From: Allolobophora icterica
Taxonomy: Eukaryota; Annelida; Clitellata; Crassiclitellata; Lumbricidae
Reading direction: 5' to 3'
DNA: 64,000 bases
NCBI GenBank assembly: GCA_963556255.1
Contig: OY744604.1
Span: forward strand, 70,477,390 to 70,541,389
This document shows, in pieces, positions 1-10,660 of this stretch. The stretch's first letter is position 1. Each line of letters opens with the position of its first letter. The notes under the pieces were generated by a model. The model had not been told where the DNA came from, ran no database searches, and saw nothing but the letters and a program-made list of their open reading frames with translations. The position numbers and the translations under genes were made by a program.

Positions 1-1159
1 GAGCGGCGCATCTTCTTAATTCTTCTTTCGATGGGAGTCGCATGCACATTTTCTTTCAGACAGCAACACAGCTCTATACAAGACATATTATTGCCGTTCT
101 TTCACTTCCCTTGTTTATTAGGTACGCGTGAACGTTATTATGGCTTCTCCTCATTTGCTAAGCCTTACATATTCTTCCGTAAGCTGCATTCGTTCTGCGT
201 AACATTGTTTTTCTCTTCATCGTACAATTCCGCTGTGAATAAGCTTTTAGGTTTCTTCTCATACCTGGACTTCTTACACGAGATTCAAAGCGTTCTTTAT
301 CTGGTCATTTATCACCACTTATAAACCCCTAAAACGGCTTTTGCTTAAATTACTAAGAGATCTTAGATTTGTTGAAACTTCGGCTTTTAGGAACAGGTTC
401 CGTGTATAGGGCCTAATTCTCTTTCTTATGATGGCTTGTCGCACTCCATCGCCGGTTCTTAGCTTTCTGCAATCAACAACCCTAACCAATAATCATTAAA
501 TCTTTTATTCTCCTGTTAATGAGTGCGCTGTGGAAACCCTTTCTTCCATATCAAGCAAATGGACTTTTAAATCTTGCATCAGTCTACAGAGTTTGAGAAA
601 TTAAACACTGTATAGACTATTATTGTTTACTAATGAACATTTTCCCGATGTGGGTGTTAGTTAACGTCAGCTTAGTTTACTCGTCTAAGCTGCACGGATT
701 CACCTAAAGCGGATATCGAAATCCATAACCTAACACTTAAGTTCAGATCAGAAAAGATAAGGACAACTATGTAGAATGATATCCGGAAAGCACGATATCA
801 CAAAAACAGCTCCGAGGAAGTCTAAAGACAGAGGATGACTCTGATGCATAATTGGTCAGGTAAATATTTTATCACTGATTGATTTTCTTCTCTCACAATG
901 AATAATAATTAATGAGTAGTTGAAACGTGGCAAATTATTGTTAAAATACAACTTTGCACACATAGGAATCATGAAACTTCGCAAGTTAGAGGTACAATTT
1001 CTCGATCTGGACTTTGTAATCGATGTTTGAATATATTCGTAGGCCTATACCTGCGACGAATGAAGCCATTTCTTTAACAAATCTACATTTAAGTTAATGT
1101 TTCGTTGAGGAAAATAGACAGGAGTTTGTCAGGATTGTCTTTGTTTTTGTACTCAAGAT
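1..1159. other. 5' flank of GPCR locus A (gene off left edge)
   Basis: No gene is seen here. The stretch aligns by eye with the 5' flanks of the other receptor loci: positions 1-190 match 10518-10700 and 31977-32170, and the following kilobase matches 10700-11640 and 32170-33160. In loci B, C, D and E this block starts about 170-205 bases upstream of the exon 1 ATG on the minus strand. Another receptor exon 1 is therefore expected a little to the left of base 1. Confidence 0.7.
108..150 (-). promoter_or_regulatory. Conserved upstream block, locus A copy
   Basis: This is the locus A copy of a short block retained upstream of every receptor gene (see 10621-10660, 23653-23690, 32081-32120, 44412-44450). 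It combines a TTTATTA run, a CGCGTGAACG-type core and an ATTATGGCTT stretch on the plus strand. Its role as promoter or enhancer is inferred from conservation only. Confidence 0.4.
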
Positions 1160-1525
1160 TGAATCATGTGCAAAGGCGTTGGGTTTCGGATGAAGTAGGC
1201 CTATGTGACACTCCTGGCATTTTCATCGCTCTCCTGGCATCGTCTGTTGCACACCTTCTGACGTAGATACTTTTTCACTGGATCCAATTTGGCAGCATAA
1301 AGGAACGGATTAGCATACATTCAAGAAGGCGATAAACACCATAAACACATGAACTTTGATTTTTGGAATGGGCATTGTCCATATTATAGAGAAAGCGGTA
1401 AACACGATTTGATAAACAATATAGAATGAAACAAGCGGGGATGATGAGAATAGCTATTACGACATTCAGCTGGGATCGATGACCATCTGCTGGTAAGCGG
1501 TTTTCGTCGTGTTATTGAAATGAAA
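1160..1525 (-). pseudogene. GPCR exon 2 relic (unit A)
   Basis: On the minus strand this stretch retains pieces of receptor exon 2: the start of the MMKSAAQQ-like segment, the TM6 region, the TM7/NPFIY region, the LDPVKKYL-type helix 8 and the C-terminal VIGNP-like tail. The pieces are frame-shifted and carry many substitutions, and no open frame covers them. Equivalent relics occupy the same place in units C (26450-26805) and D (33169-33720), with a deletion scar in B (11711-11751). The ancestral duplicated unit therefore already contained this dead or dying exon. No matching exon 1 is seen upstream of it. Confidence 0.75.
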
Positions 1526-2494
1526 TGCTATAGAAACATGACATCGTTCAATGCACAAAAGTATAGCTAATTTATTCCATGCAGCCATGAAATTTTCCTC
1601 CGATCGATGCAACTAACTCGATGAAACGAAGTACAGACCTGTTCCAATGTAATCCAACAATCACTTGGCGATGATCTGTTAAATACTGTATCGTTAACGT
1701 GTGCTGAAGTTTCATAGTCCTGTCGATGTTGCACAGAAATACTGGCGCCTTCTGGCGACTGTAATTGCGCTAGCACAAAAAGCTAACGTTAATCGCAGAA
1801 ATTAAAAAAAACTATAGAGGAATATGTAAAAACTGCATGCACGCAAATCGAAACTTGTGAGCAAGTGTATTTTTATCTGTTTAACTTTTTTGTCACAAAG
1901 TCACTGATTACGCATTGTCAATCAACTGAATCGTTGCAGAATTCTTTCAGATGTCAATTTAAAGAGCGCTATATAAATATGTCATAAATATTAGGACACA
2001 TGAATTTTCAATTGTATGAATGTATATATCATATACGATAGGAGAATTTTTAGAGATAATTTTAAGCAGTATATACCTAGAGCCAATTCATGCGAGTGGT
2101 ATTAAAGCAAAATATCAATGTGGTAAAAATTTGAGGATGAATGGTTTTCTGGTCTTATGGATATATGATACCATGTGTCGTTTTGCGTTCTATATTTCTG
2201 CTTTTCTGCTTGAGAATTGTCTTCTTTGTTCACAATAAGATGCGTAAGCCTGTGTATAAAAACTCGTCAATTCAATAATGAACAGCTTTCTAAAACCACA
2301 ATCTTCCTTGTCGTTTTAACAGCACGCTGTCTTCCCGGCTTCATCCAGGAAGCTAGGCTGGTGCCTAAACTGTCTTCAGACTCTTGAATCTTGCAGGCCT
2401 AATTTGATAAGCACTGGTGTCTATGCTGGTCTCCGTGAAGCAGATTTCGAGTGGCAAAGGTAAATTTCGGAGATGTTTATTATATTGCATTACA
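1526..2494. other. Paralogous flank of unit A, no gene
   Basis: This non-coding stretch aligns with 11752-12217 plus 15975-16250 in unit B, and with 33720-34216 plus 37003-37505 in unit D. Unit A lacks the hAT-bearing insertion found in B and D, so the site near 2070-2085 is effectively the empty version of that insertion. Confidence 0.6.
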
Positions 2495-2660
2495 TATAGT
2501 TCAATTCAATTCAGGTCAATTTGTTTTGGTAACCAAAGATAAAAGAATAAACGAAACACGTAATCCTCATTCGAATAACATACTGTGGCCACTCAGGAGA
2601 CCAAAAAGGGTCATAGACCCGCTACCAGGGTCACCTGGGTAGTAATATAATTAGATTAGA
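2495..2660 (-). repeat. LINE/SINE-like 3' end with AATTG-type tail
   Basis: Read on the minus strand, this is a conserved segment with an inverted GACCC..GGGTC motif followed by a degenerate (AATTG)n tail, seen as TTCAATTCAATTCA on the plus strand. The same block occurs at about 16255-16420 and 37505-37670. The simple pentamer tail is typical of CR1/L2-like LINE 3' ends or of SINEs that borrow them. No coding part is attached, so the class is inferred. Confidence 0.45.
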
Positions 2661-2700
2661 AGCAGTCGATGTAAAAATCAATAGACATCCTCCTCCGCCT

Positions 2701-2945
2701 ATTCACTTCTTTTGGCCTTTCTGGAAAGCCCCTATAGGGCTTTCTATCTCTGCGACCGCTCATCTTCCGTTATTTTCAGTTCTGTTAGGTCCCCTTGGGT
2801 CCTAGTCCGGTTTGGCCTTCCTCAGGGTTGCGTTTTGGGTCCCCTCTCATATATCATCTTTGCCTCGGATCTTTGCCGTCTTCTTATTTCCTGCTCTCTG
2901 TCTAACCAGCTATATGCTGATGATATACCGGCCTACACTCTATAC
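2701..2945 (+). pseudogene. Non-LTR retrotransposon RT fragment
   Basis: The translated frame shows the reverse transcriptase signature FGLPQGCVLGPL followed after about 30 residues by the catalytic LYADD box, the order expected for motifs B and C of a CR1/L2-type LINE RT. The fragment is only about 80 codons. It has no endonuclease or C-terminal part attached and runs directly into a TCGAC-rich repeat, so it is a dead fragment. Its strand is opposite to that of the receptor genes. Confidence 0.8.
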
Positions 2946-3100
2946 CCCGTGATCGATCGAGTCGAGCTGCTACGACCGACTTGGCTCGGCCGACGATCGA
3001 CTCGATCGACTTTGTCGACTAGTCGACCTCTCGTCGACTCGATCGACTTGCCAAATAAACGGTCGACTTGGTTGACTTTGTCGACTTGGACTGTATCTCT
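2946..3100. repeat. TCGAC-rich degenerate tandem repeat
   Basis: This stretch consists of many short permutations of GTCGACT and GATCGAC without a clean period. It resembles in style the AGTCGCTAAGTC repeats at 15800-15930, but the sequences are not the same. It interrupts the LINE fragment to its left. Confidence 0.6.
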
Positions 3101-3102
3101 TG

Positions 3103-3230
3103 GCCAGGGGCCCGAAAGCCATGGCGCCAAAGGTGCCGATGCTCCCACAAGTTTTTTGTTCGGTGACGCCGAGGCAGGAGGATGCTCACATAACTTTTAG
3201 CTGGCGCTTTGTACTTGATGCCTCCTAAAG
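3103..3230 (+). repeat. Dispersed TE end shared with 50870-51005
   Basis: Starting with CCAGGGGCCCG, this segment is clearly homologous to the reverse complement of 50870-51005, sharing CATGGCGCCAAAGG and CGCCGAGGCAGG blocks. The CAGGGGCC start is typical of hAT-type terminal inverted repeats. No matching second end or target-site duplication was found, so the class is tentative. Confidence 0.5.
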
Positions 3231-4439
3231 TAGTTCTTGACTTATTATGCTATAGACGCTTTTCATTTTATGAATATGTAGTATAATAAACTTTTCCACT
3301 GATTGCAAAAAATGACAAAATATTCATATTGATTATATCGGATGTAATGTATAATTCTACCCATCTTAGGTCTGTACTTGGCTGAAGTTAGCTCAAGCAA
3401 CTTTTAAGCACTTCCCGGGCCACTGCTTTTTGCCAAAATTGCTGACGACTGTTGTATTCTTATATTCTTGTATTCCAGTACCTAAATTAGTCATAAATTT
3501 CAATTGCACACTCTTCCTCAAACTGTAAAACTGTAATTGAACTGGTAAGTACAATTTAAGGTATCATAATGATGTCGTGAAACGCGCATTTTTAACGCAT
3601 CGTAATCTGTCCATTTCACCGTAAAACTGTGAAAAAAAGTATATGCAGCTTCCACTGTACAAATCACCAAAAGGCTCATAATTTGGACTGAACTTCAAAT
3701 CAGGTTAATACGGTAGTTGTGTGTTTACAAAGAATTACGTTATCACATCGTGCCCTTGCATAAAACTGAGAGTTAGAGCGAGTCAGATGTTCGTTAATAT
3801 AAATTACTGAGCTTCCTGGAGTAAATGCCCTTCGGAGGATTCTCCTCGATTCAGAAACGGCATGCAATTCATAATTTTAATTCGTTGTTATGCACTGTTA
3901 GGCCCAATTGCATGGTCGCTCGTAAAATTAAAATGTAGTCGCAATATTCATTTTTATCATTTATGGATCTAGACACAGTGCTAGGATTTTTGTCCTGCTG
4001 GTCGATTACCCATCTAATTGATGTTTTAAAACTTCTTTCTAATAATATTATCACAATTTTTTGTTTTCTGTTTTCTGTTTTCTGTTTTGCTTCATAGTTG
4101 CGAGCATGTGTATGTATTATAGGCCTATATATACTTTATTTCGCTCAACGCAGAAACACGACGATTAGAACGCACAACGAAAAACAGAAAACACAAAAAA
4201 CACAAAAAAATACACAACCAACTCAAGCTGCAACTCCCCAAAGGCATAAGCATTATAAACCTGCGAGGTAATATAAGACATATTGTCCTTAGTGACACAC
4301 CAAGACCATTAACTATAAAATTGAATTCGTTTCCATAACTGAATGTCAACGTCAACATGTTGAGTGTACTATTACATTACAAAGCATATACACCATAACT
4401 TAGAAACAGTCCGCGAGGGTAGAACAAAGAATTAGTTTC
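3231..4439. other. No gene recognised; AT-rich flank
   Basis: No credible open frame or RNA gene is seen. A short TTTTCTG tandem (about 4060-4085) and A-rich stretches (4140-4215) are the only structure noted. Confidence 0.5.
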
Positions 4440-6150
4440 AACTGGCTGCATTCTACTGTTCACTTATGACAGCGACATCTTACAAATGACTTACACCTGG
4501 AAATCTTAGTTATCTTTTCAAAACAGCCAATTTTATTTCTTTTAAATTTACCTTTAATTTGAATTTTGGCATCAATGTTTAAAGTTCCACTGATGAAGCG
4601 CATATCTAGGCCTACATTGTTAGCTCATTTAAGTTAAATTGTCGCTAGTGAACACAGCTGCATGAAACTTTAGCTCTCTATCTCAGTCTATTAGCGCCAC
4701 GACAAACATCTAGAATAATAATTGAAAATTTTAAAGTGAAAAGAGTATTGAAAGAACCCTGAAACATTCGAGAAGACTGGAGTCGGCCAAATGTGAGCTC
4801 CAAAGGCCGTGAATTTTAAGTCGTAGTCAATGTCTGTTCTGGCTTGTTACCTTACCTTACCTTAGTCCACTTAGTCCAGAGGTGGCGAACCTTTGTTAAG
4901 GTGCGTGCCAAAATACTGCTAAATCATTAAAAAAATACCGTCGCGTGCCCTTCGGAATATTGCACAGTATACAATTATTTTTCGCATATAGGTTTTAGCT
5001 AACAAAGAGTAAAAAAGTGAATTAAAGACATTATATCAAAGATTGTTTTTGAATGGTGTTAAAATAACGTCCTTCAAACAAGCAAATGTGGATACCTACA
5101 AGGATTTTATATTTCTAAGTTTGAAATTTTGGGGACGCTCTGAATTCCGGGTGCCCAACAAATTTGAACGCGTGCCACTTTTGGCACGCGTGCCATAGGT
5201 TCGCCATCCCTGCCTTAGTCCTTCCTGTGCAGGTCTGGACATCGGGCGATGCATCTTTTCCACTCCCCTCTGTCCACTACCAGCCTCTCCGCCTCCTTCC
5301 ATGTCAGCTCTGGCTCTGTTAGGCTGATAGCAATTACGACTAGTCTACAACTAGGTGGAAACAAATAGCATAAACAACATAGGAGATAATATAAACAGAC
5401 ATAGTTATCGATTCGAGTCTACTATCTACCATGGTTCTTTCATATGTATCATTTATCCAATCTAAGAACTTCTATAGCGCCATTTCATATCACACAAGGC
5501 ATCAATCGATGATCGAGTAATTGGACACCAATCGAAGCTATCAGATCACGATTACATTTGATGTTTTGTGTGCGATCTGGTTTTCAATCACGATGCCTTA
5601 TGTGAATTTTATAATAAGTTTAAGTTAGTATGATCTGTAACCCACAACAATTCTCCGTCGTTGGATGGCTGCTCATGTGTGCTAGCCTCTGAAGTGATCA
5701 GACAACTTCAACTCTTGGCATACTTGACGGCTGCTGACCTTCAAATTTGCTGCTAATCTCAATTATTCCTAAATGCTAAGACTCTTCTACTTGCTCAATA
5801 ACAATAATATTTTGTAACTTTTGCAGAACCGGTGTCCAGTGAATAAGTCATTACATCACGGATTACCAAAATCAACCCAGTCAGGTCAATATCCAGAAAG
5901 TTAGTGCAGAAAGTTAGTGCAATATCCAGAAAGTTAGTGCGTTGTCGTCAACGGTGAATGAGCGAAATGAATAAGGTAGATCTTTAAAATTGAGACCAAA
6001 ATCACACAAGAGAATGAGCATAACGAACAGATCAGTTTCAAAATTTTGGATCATCAATTAAAAAATCTCGTTCACCATTATAGTCAGCTCAAGTTTTTGT
6101 CTCAACGAAAGGCCGTCAAATGACTTGGGTGAATTATGCTAAGTCTGAGG
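4440..6150. other. Distal paralogous unit block, copy A
   Basis: Outside the element at 4877-5212, this non-coding sequence aligns with 27480-28900 (unit C) and 38270-39140 (unit D), and weakly with about 56980-57150. It is part of the ancestral duplication unit and contains no recognisable gene. A short motif (ATCCAGAAAGTTAGTGC) is locally repeated three times at 5891-5940 in this copy only. Confidence 0.6.
4877..5212. mobile_element. hAT-type MITE, 336 bp
   Basis: The ends are CAGAGGTGGCGAACCT and, inverted, CAGGGATGGCGAACCT. The flanks are ACTTAGTC on the left and CCTTAGTC on the right, an 8-bp duplication with one mismatch. CAG-type inverted ends and 8-bp duplications are characteristic of the hAT superfamily. 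No transposase is encoded, so it is non-autonomous. Confidence 0.8.
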
Positions 6151-6290
6151 AATGAGAGCTGATCTTAAGCATTGTTCATATAAGTATGGGCTGTAGCATA
6201 AACCAGGGAGAGAAGGAAGAAGAGGAATTACCAATGTGGGTGCCGTTTGAACAGGTTGGATTTTAATTGGAGTGGAAAGCCTGAGGGATG

Positions 6291-6295
6291 AGAGA

Positions 6296-6381
<86 letters not shown>

Positions 6382-6424
6382 GAGACAGAGAGACAGAGAG
6401 ACAGAGAGAGACAGAGAGAAAGAC

Positions 6425-6471
<47 letters not shown>

Positions 6472-6479
6472 GAGAGACA

Positions 6480-6560
<81 letters not shown>
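6291..6560. repeat. (GA)n microsatellite with interspersed GACA
   Basis: About 270 bases of GA dinucleotide with scattered GACAGA interruptions. Long open frames run through it in several directions (Arg-Glu or Ser-Leu repeats), but they are artefacts of the repeat. Other copies of the surrounding unit lack it. Confidence 0.97.
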
Positions 6561-6561
<1 letters not shown>

Positions 6562-6609
6562 CTGAGAAGCAGATAATGAGCTGCGAAATTGGTAAAGGAA
6601 CTTAGAACT

Positions 6610-6965
6610 TGCGTAATATAGGAGGGCCATCGCCCCAGAGTTGAAGTGCAGTGTGCTTAGTGGATGCATTGGAAAATTTGAGATGAGTAATGCGCCTGGG
6701 GATTGGGACCGAGTGGGATAGGATGATGGTCGATTAGAGAGTTGTGGCTGAATGACGAAGAGCTCGGGTACTTGGGCTGGAAGTATTGGAAAGAGCTGTA
6801 AGTTAGGGATAGGATATTGAATCGGATGCGCTCCAGGGGTTTCAGCCAGTGGAGTGGTTTAACAATGGAAGTAATATAATGATGCTTGGGTGACTTGGTA
6901 TCGGAAAAAGTATTTTTGGATAAGTTCCAGACTCTTAATTTTGATGAACCAGTTAAGACGTCGCG
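6610..6965 (-). pseudogene. LINE RT C-terminal relic (minus)
   Basis: Reverse-strand translation in shifting frames gives the pattern after the RT palm: a KSLELIQK segment, then TPL..P.ERI.F.ILSLTYSSL, then a proline-rich stretch. The same family recurs at 39331-39600 and 62490-62760, where IVHSKLD and LALIQN-type motifs are clearer. It is frame-shifted and dead. A second LINE fragment on the other strand begins just after it. Confidence 0.65.
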
Positions 6966-6999
6966 CGTACCATCTCGGCCCGCCTCAGCCTTCGGCTAG

Positions 7000-7680
7000 C
7001 GATCTTTCGCCCCTTTGGGAGTCCGCGTTGTCGTCTGGAACATTCGCTCCTTAACGGCTAAGTATCTGCCGGTGTCCGATACCATCACCTCATGCAATTT
7101 GGACCTTCTAGCCCTGACCAAGACCTGGCACAGTGCTCCGTCTCGGCTGTATCAGGGTGCTCCTTCCTCGAGTGCGAAGATCAGATCCATAGAAGCTAGA
7201 TAGCCGGGGAAGGGATCATCGTTTCCCGTCGCGATAGAATCCGTGCTGAGGGGGGAGGGGTCAAGCTGCACGCCGTGCCAATCACCTTCGAGGCTGTGGC
7301 TGTCACTGTGCCTTTTCCTACCGTCCGTATGAAGCAACTGACCGCATACCACCCAGGCTCTACGCCAACAACGCGAACTTTCTTCGCAGAAATTTCGACG
7401 CTGCCGGAGTAGTTTGCTTTGTACAACTCTCAGGTAGTGCTCGTTGGCGAACTCAACCTGCATCTCGAGGATCTGGCTCTCCTGAGACCTGGGAGTTCGG
7501 TGCGATGCTGGAGCAAATCGAACTGACTCAGCATGTGCCCGAGCCGACCCACCGCCATGGTGACTGGCTTGACGTCGTTGTAACTCGTGACGAGTTCATG
7601 CTGATCTGAAGGTCCGCCGTCACTATCCAACCGCGGCCTCACACTGTCCCTTTCCTTCGGGTCCGTCCGGATCAAAGGAG
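7000..7680 (+). pseudogene. LINE endonuclease-domain relic
   Basis: The plus strand encodes the N-terminal part of an apurinic-like (EEP) endonuclease. WNIRSLTAK and LDLLALTKTWH appear first, in the first 40 codons. The frame then breaks near 7200, and later frames show the central beta-strand region and a GELNLHLE segment matching the usual GDFN/GDLN motif. This is the 5' half of a CR1/L2-type LINE ORF2 without its RT. The region is more GC-rich than its surroundings. Confidence 0.75.
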
Positions 7681-8204
7681 TCAGTCAATAAGCTTTTCGA
7701 AATGAACCAATATCACAATTATGACCGTGTGGCATAATCTTCTTCACTAATCTCTGTCTTAGTAGATTGATCAGACTTGATGTCGCAGAATACTTGAAAC
7801 AGATGAACAAAGTCTATAGTGTTGGTCGGATAACGAAACATTGATATGCATATCTGGTTATTTAGTCAACACATTTAGGCTGTGGGTTTTTTCAAGAACA
7901 AAATAAAACAGATTTGCTGCGATTCAAATGCTTGTCTTATGCTGTAGCCTATTTCATCCTAGTCGATCGTTTCCACATATTCCCCGAGATACTTTAAGGC
8001 GTCACTGATATCTGGCTATCGGATAGATCAGACTTTGATGTCGCAGAATTCTTGAAACAGATTAACAATCTCTGACTTTTACATCTTACAAAGAACATTT
8101 GCAGCAGTGTTCCAAATCACTAACCTCTCTAATAAAACCTGTATTGCTTCGACCCTATCAGCGAACTCAAAAATACTTATTTGCACAACTGGAAAACTTA
8201 TGTT
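7681..8204. other. No gene; short direct repeats
   Basis: A motif of roughly 45 bases (GATGTCGCAGAATwCTTGAAACAG and its flank) occurs at about 7775-7810 and again at 8035-8070, with a diverged version at 39900-39935 in unit E. It belongs to the 3' flank of the receptor unit. No gene is seen. Confidence 0.5.
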
Positions 8205-8681
8205 CTCCAACCGTAAACGTTAAGTAATGTAAGCAGGATTCGCCTAAAGCAAAAATCTAAATTTTTCGTAAAAATTTGCAGATCTAGGTGTAAAAGAATC
8301 AAATACTTTGTGTGGAGCTTCGAGGCTTTGTTTATAAATTGCACGATCAAATAATCATACATCCAACTAAGTACACAGCCTGAAGTTCACTCTGGCGTTG
8401 GATAGGTAAAATGTTTTTAGCCGATATTCTTATTTCCCAATCAATGACTAAAACTTGCACAACGAAGACAAAAGTTTGAATTATAAATATGCAAACTAAC
8501 GAGTATCAAATTCTCGCCAGTTTAAATGACACAAATCGCATTTACAAGACAATGATCTGAACAACACTGGTGATGCTAACTAGTCTACTGTGCAAAGAAT
8601 CAAACTACTGTTTTTCTTTAGCAGTAAAAACTGTGTCCACGGTTGAAAAGAGACAAGCTCTTGTCAGGGACGTTTTTTGAA

Positions 8682-9058
8682 TCATGCCTGACTCATCATT
8701 TGCACAGCCGCTGAGTTACCAATGACATTTATGACATTCCTAACATTTTCATCGCTCTCCTGACTTCGTCTTCTGCTGAAGAGTTTCTGGTGTAGATACT
8801 TTTTCACTGGATCCAATTTAGCAGCGTAGATGAACGGATTGAGACACAGATACAAGAAGGCCGTGAACACCGTAACGTAGCGGCCATCTGAATTGAGATT
8901 CGTTATAACGCGCAGATTATAGAGAAAGTAGTAGATGCGATTTGGAGACCAACAGAGAACAAAACAAACCGAGATGATGAGGAATGTTTTGATGACGTTC
9001 ATTTGGGTTTTCATGGCGTTCTGTTGAGCAGCGCTCTTCATCATGTTGTTGAAGTTAA
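8682..9058 (-). CDS. GPCR locus B, exon 2 (TM6-TM7, C-tail)
   Basis: Exon 2 of a rhodopsin-class GPCR. The acceptor is a CTATGTGCAG on the minus strand, and the exon completes a phase-1 split valine codon, then reads NFNNMMKSAAQQ. It continues with TM6 carrying FVLCWSPNR (the CWxP switch), TM7 with CLNPFIYA (NPxxY), helix 8 LDPVKKYL and a basic, serine-rich C-tail ending in SQA. The exon is open throughout and near identical to locus D exon 2. An open frame continues upstream into the intron, but the splice acceptor and paralog alignment set the true boundary at 9058. Exon 1 of this locus is disrupted, so this exon is probably not part of a functional receptor. Confidence 0.85.
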
Positions 9059-9708
9059 CTGCACATAGAAACATCAAAACATTCAATGCACTAAGTACGA
9101 AAATTTTTCTATGCAACTATGGCGTTGATCAAAATACAGAAGATTGCGATTAGAAGGCACAATTTTGATTAACAAATGACCATCATGTCGGGCAAAAAAA
9201 TTCATCTTATTAGGTAGGAGAGCATGCACTAAACTCAAGTTTGAAAAAGGAAAATAGTTATTCTAAAGTAATAATGTTTTAGGTATTTACGGTGTTAACA
9301 TGTCGATAAGGTGATAGACATATTTATGAAGAGCGAAACAGGAGGCGGTTATGATATTGACTATGACGTAAGGGATGAATATGACGCTACTGCGAGCGAC
9401 CGTTGGAATGATGTTGTTGATGACATTTAAATTTATTTAAGTAGCAGAAGATACACATATGCATGCATTTTTATTGCATATCTTGCAGGAATAGAACTTA
9501 ATTAGGTTAATGCCTATTGTTTCTAAGATATTTATGAGAGGCGTAGACAATATTAAAAAATTATTTTCCGATATAATCTATAAGTGCTCTGAAAAACTGT
9601 GTCCTAAACAATTGTTCTGCAGTAATTTACTAAATCAATCGGAACACGGAATGACTTAATTTCTCTTCCTCTATATTGATTGGCTTATCTGTATTTTGAG
9701 AGACGTAC
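9059..9708 (-). other. Intron of GPCR locus B
   Basis: A 650-bp phase-1 intron with donor G|GTACGT and acceptor GTGCAG on the minus strand. It aligns along its length with the 675-bp intron of locus D. No gene lies inside it. Confidence 0.8.
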
Positions 9709-10346
9709 CTGGAAGTATACGCTTTTGTGTGACCTGCAGTATTCGTGAATAGCAAAACACGAAGACCACCAGCGGCACAATGAAGCTCATCAGAAACTTA
9801 TAGACAGCGAAAGCACTGCGTGATTTACGTTAAGTTTCCGGCTGCTGTGAATGCCACATTCACAGCAGCCGGAAACTTAACGTAAATCACGCAGTGACCA
9901 GATAAGACATCGCTGCTCAACAAACCAACGACTGCGGTTAATAGTACATCAAAGTTTACCCACGTCAACACTATCGCCACAAAGTACATCCACGAACGAA
10001 AATGCCTTTTGTGGAATATCGCATGAACAATTTTCACGTACCTTTCCAGAGTCAAGATGACAAGATTGGCTGTGGAGCTACCCAGGAAATACCACAGCAT
10101 CCCCTCGCTGGTTAGTATTTTACAGAGTACTCTCCCTATAGTGGTACTGTAATCGATGTCCAGTATTTTAGCGAAGTAACTGATTACGAGTAAGAAACAA
10201 CATAGAAAATCCAAAGTCATCTGATTGAAAACTATGGCCATCTCATACTTTCGAGCCTTCGACTGTACAAAAATTAGAAGCATTAGAAGGTTTGCGATTC
10301 CGCCAATGATTCCAATCGAGATAACTGACCCCTCGAAAGCAACCAT
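9709..10346 (-). pseudogene. GPCR locus B, exon 1, broken by inverted duplication
   Basis: From ATG at 10346 the frame encodes TM1 (GIIGGIANLLML), TM2 with the TLDFL aspartate, TM3 ending in the LERYVK (E/DRY) motif, TM4 with the LTWVN tryptophan, and extracellular loop 2 with its cysteine (GHCVIY). Just before TM5 the frame runs into a perfect 40-bp inverted repeat (9814-9853 and 9857-9896), which by comparison with locus D adds about 37 bases, shifts the frame and brings a stop near 9825. Beyond the repeat, TM5 (FIVPLVVFVFCYSR) and the normal splice donor at 9709 are intact in the shifted frame. The lesion is therefore a single recent event, or an assembly error. Without it the exon would be equivalent to that of locus D. 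Confidence 0.85.
9814..9896. repeat. Perfect 40-bp inverted repeat with 3-nt loop
   Basis: The arms 9814-9853 and 9857-9896 are exact reverse complements separated by CCA. The right arm is the normal receptor sequence, seen also in locus D at about 31320-31353. The left arm is an inverted copy of it that replaces a few bases of coding sequence. Confidence 0.97.
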
Positions 10347-10460
10347 TTTCAGAATTATTCGTATTCAAAGGGTCAAATAAATGAAAAACCGATATTGCAA
10401 ATAATTAGTTTCCGGCGTTGATGCAAGGAAACGTGCAAATGAAAGTTCTGCAATGCGAGC

Positions 10461-10475
10461 TTCAGATTATATGAT
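10461..10475 (-). promoter_or_regulatory. TATA-like motif upstream of locus B
   Basis: The minus strand reads ATCATATAATCTGAA, 115 bases upstream of the ATG. The same motif lies 115 bases upstream in D (31917-31931) and 131 bases upstream in C (23498-23511, one end base changed). Position and conservation suggest a core promoter or 5' UTR element, but there is no transcript evidence. Confidence 0.35.
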
Positions 10476-10620
10476 ATTGACAAACAGACTGCTCTCTAAT
10501 GAATGCAGCTCCTCGTTTGAGCGGCGCATCTAATTAATTCTACTGTCAATGGGAGTCGCATGCACATTTTCTTTCAGACAGCAACGCAACTACAAGAAGT
10601 ATTGCCGTTCTTTCACTTTC

Positions 10621-10660
10621 CCTGTTTATTACGCGCGCGTGAACGTCATTATGGCTTCTC
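10621..10660 (-). promoter_or_regulatory. Conserved upstream block, locus B copy
   Basis: On the minus strand this reads as GAAGCCATAATGACGTTCAC followed by an alternating CG run and TAATAAACAGG. It lies 275 bases upstream of the ATG, and comparable blocks lie 286, 279 and 308 bases upstream in C, D and E. The TGACGT core resembles a CRE half-site. Regulatory function is inferred from retention in copies whose surroundings have diverged. Confidence 0.45.

Noticed and set aside
6139..6669. Long open frames of Ser-Leu or Arg-Glu repeats on both strands
   Set aside because: They translate the (GA)n microsatellite at 6291-6560; no other coding signal.
9059..9116. Extension of the locus B exon 2 frame upstream to an ATG at 9116
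   Set aside because: The extension reads through the GTGCAG acceptor and is not conserved among paralogs.
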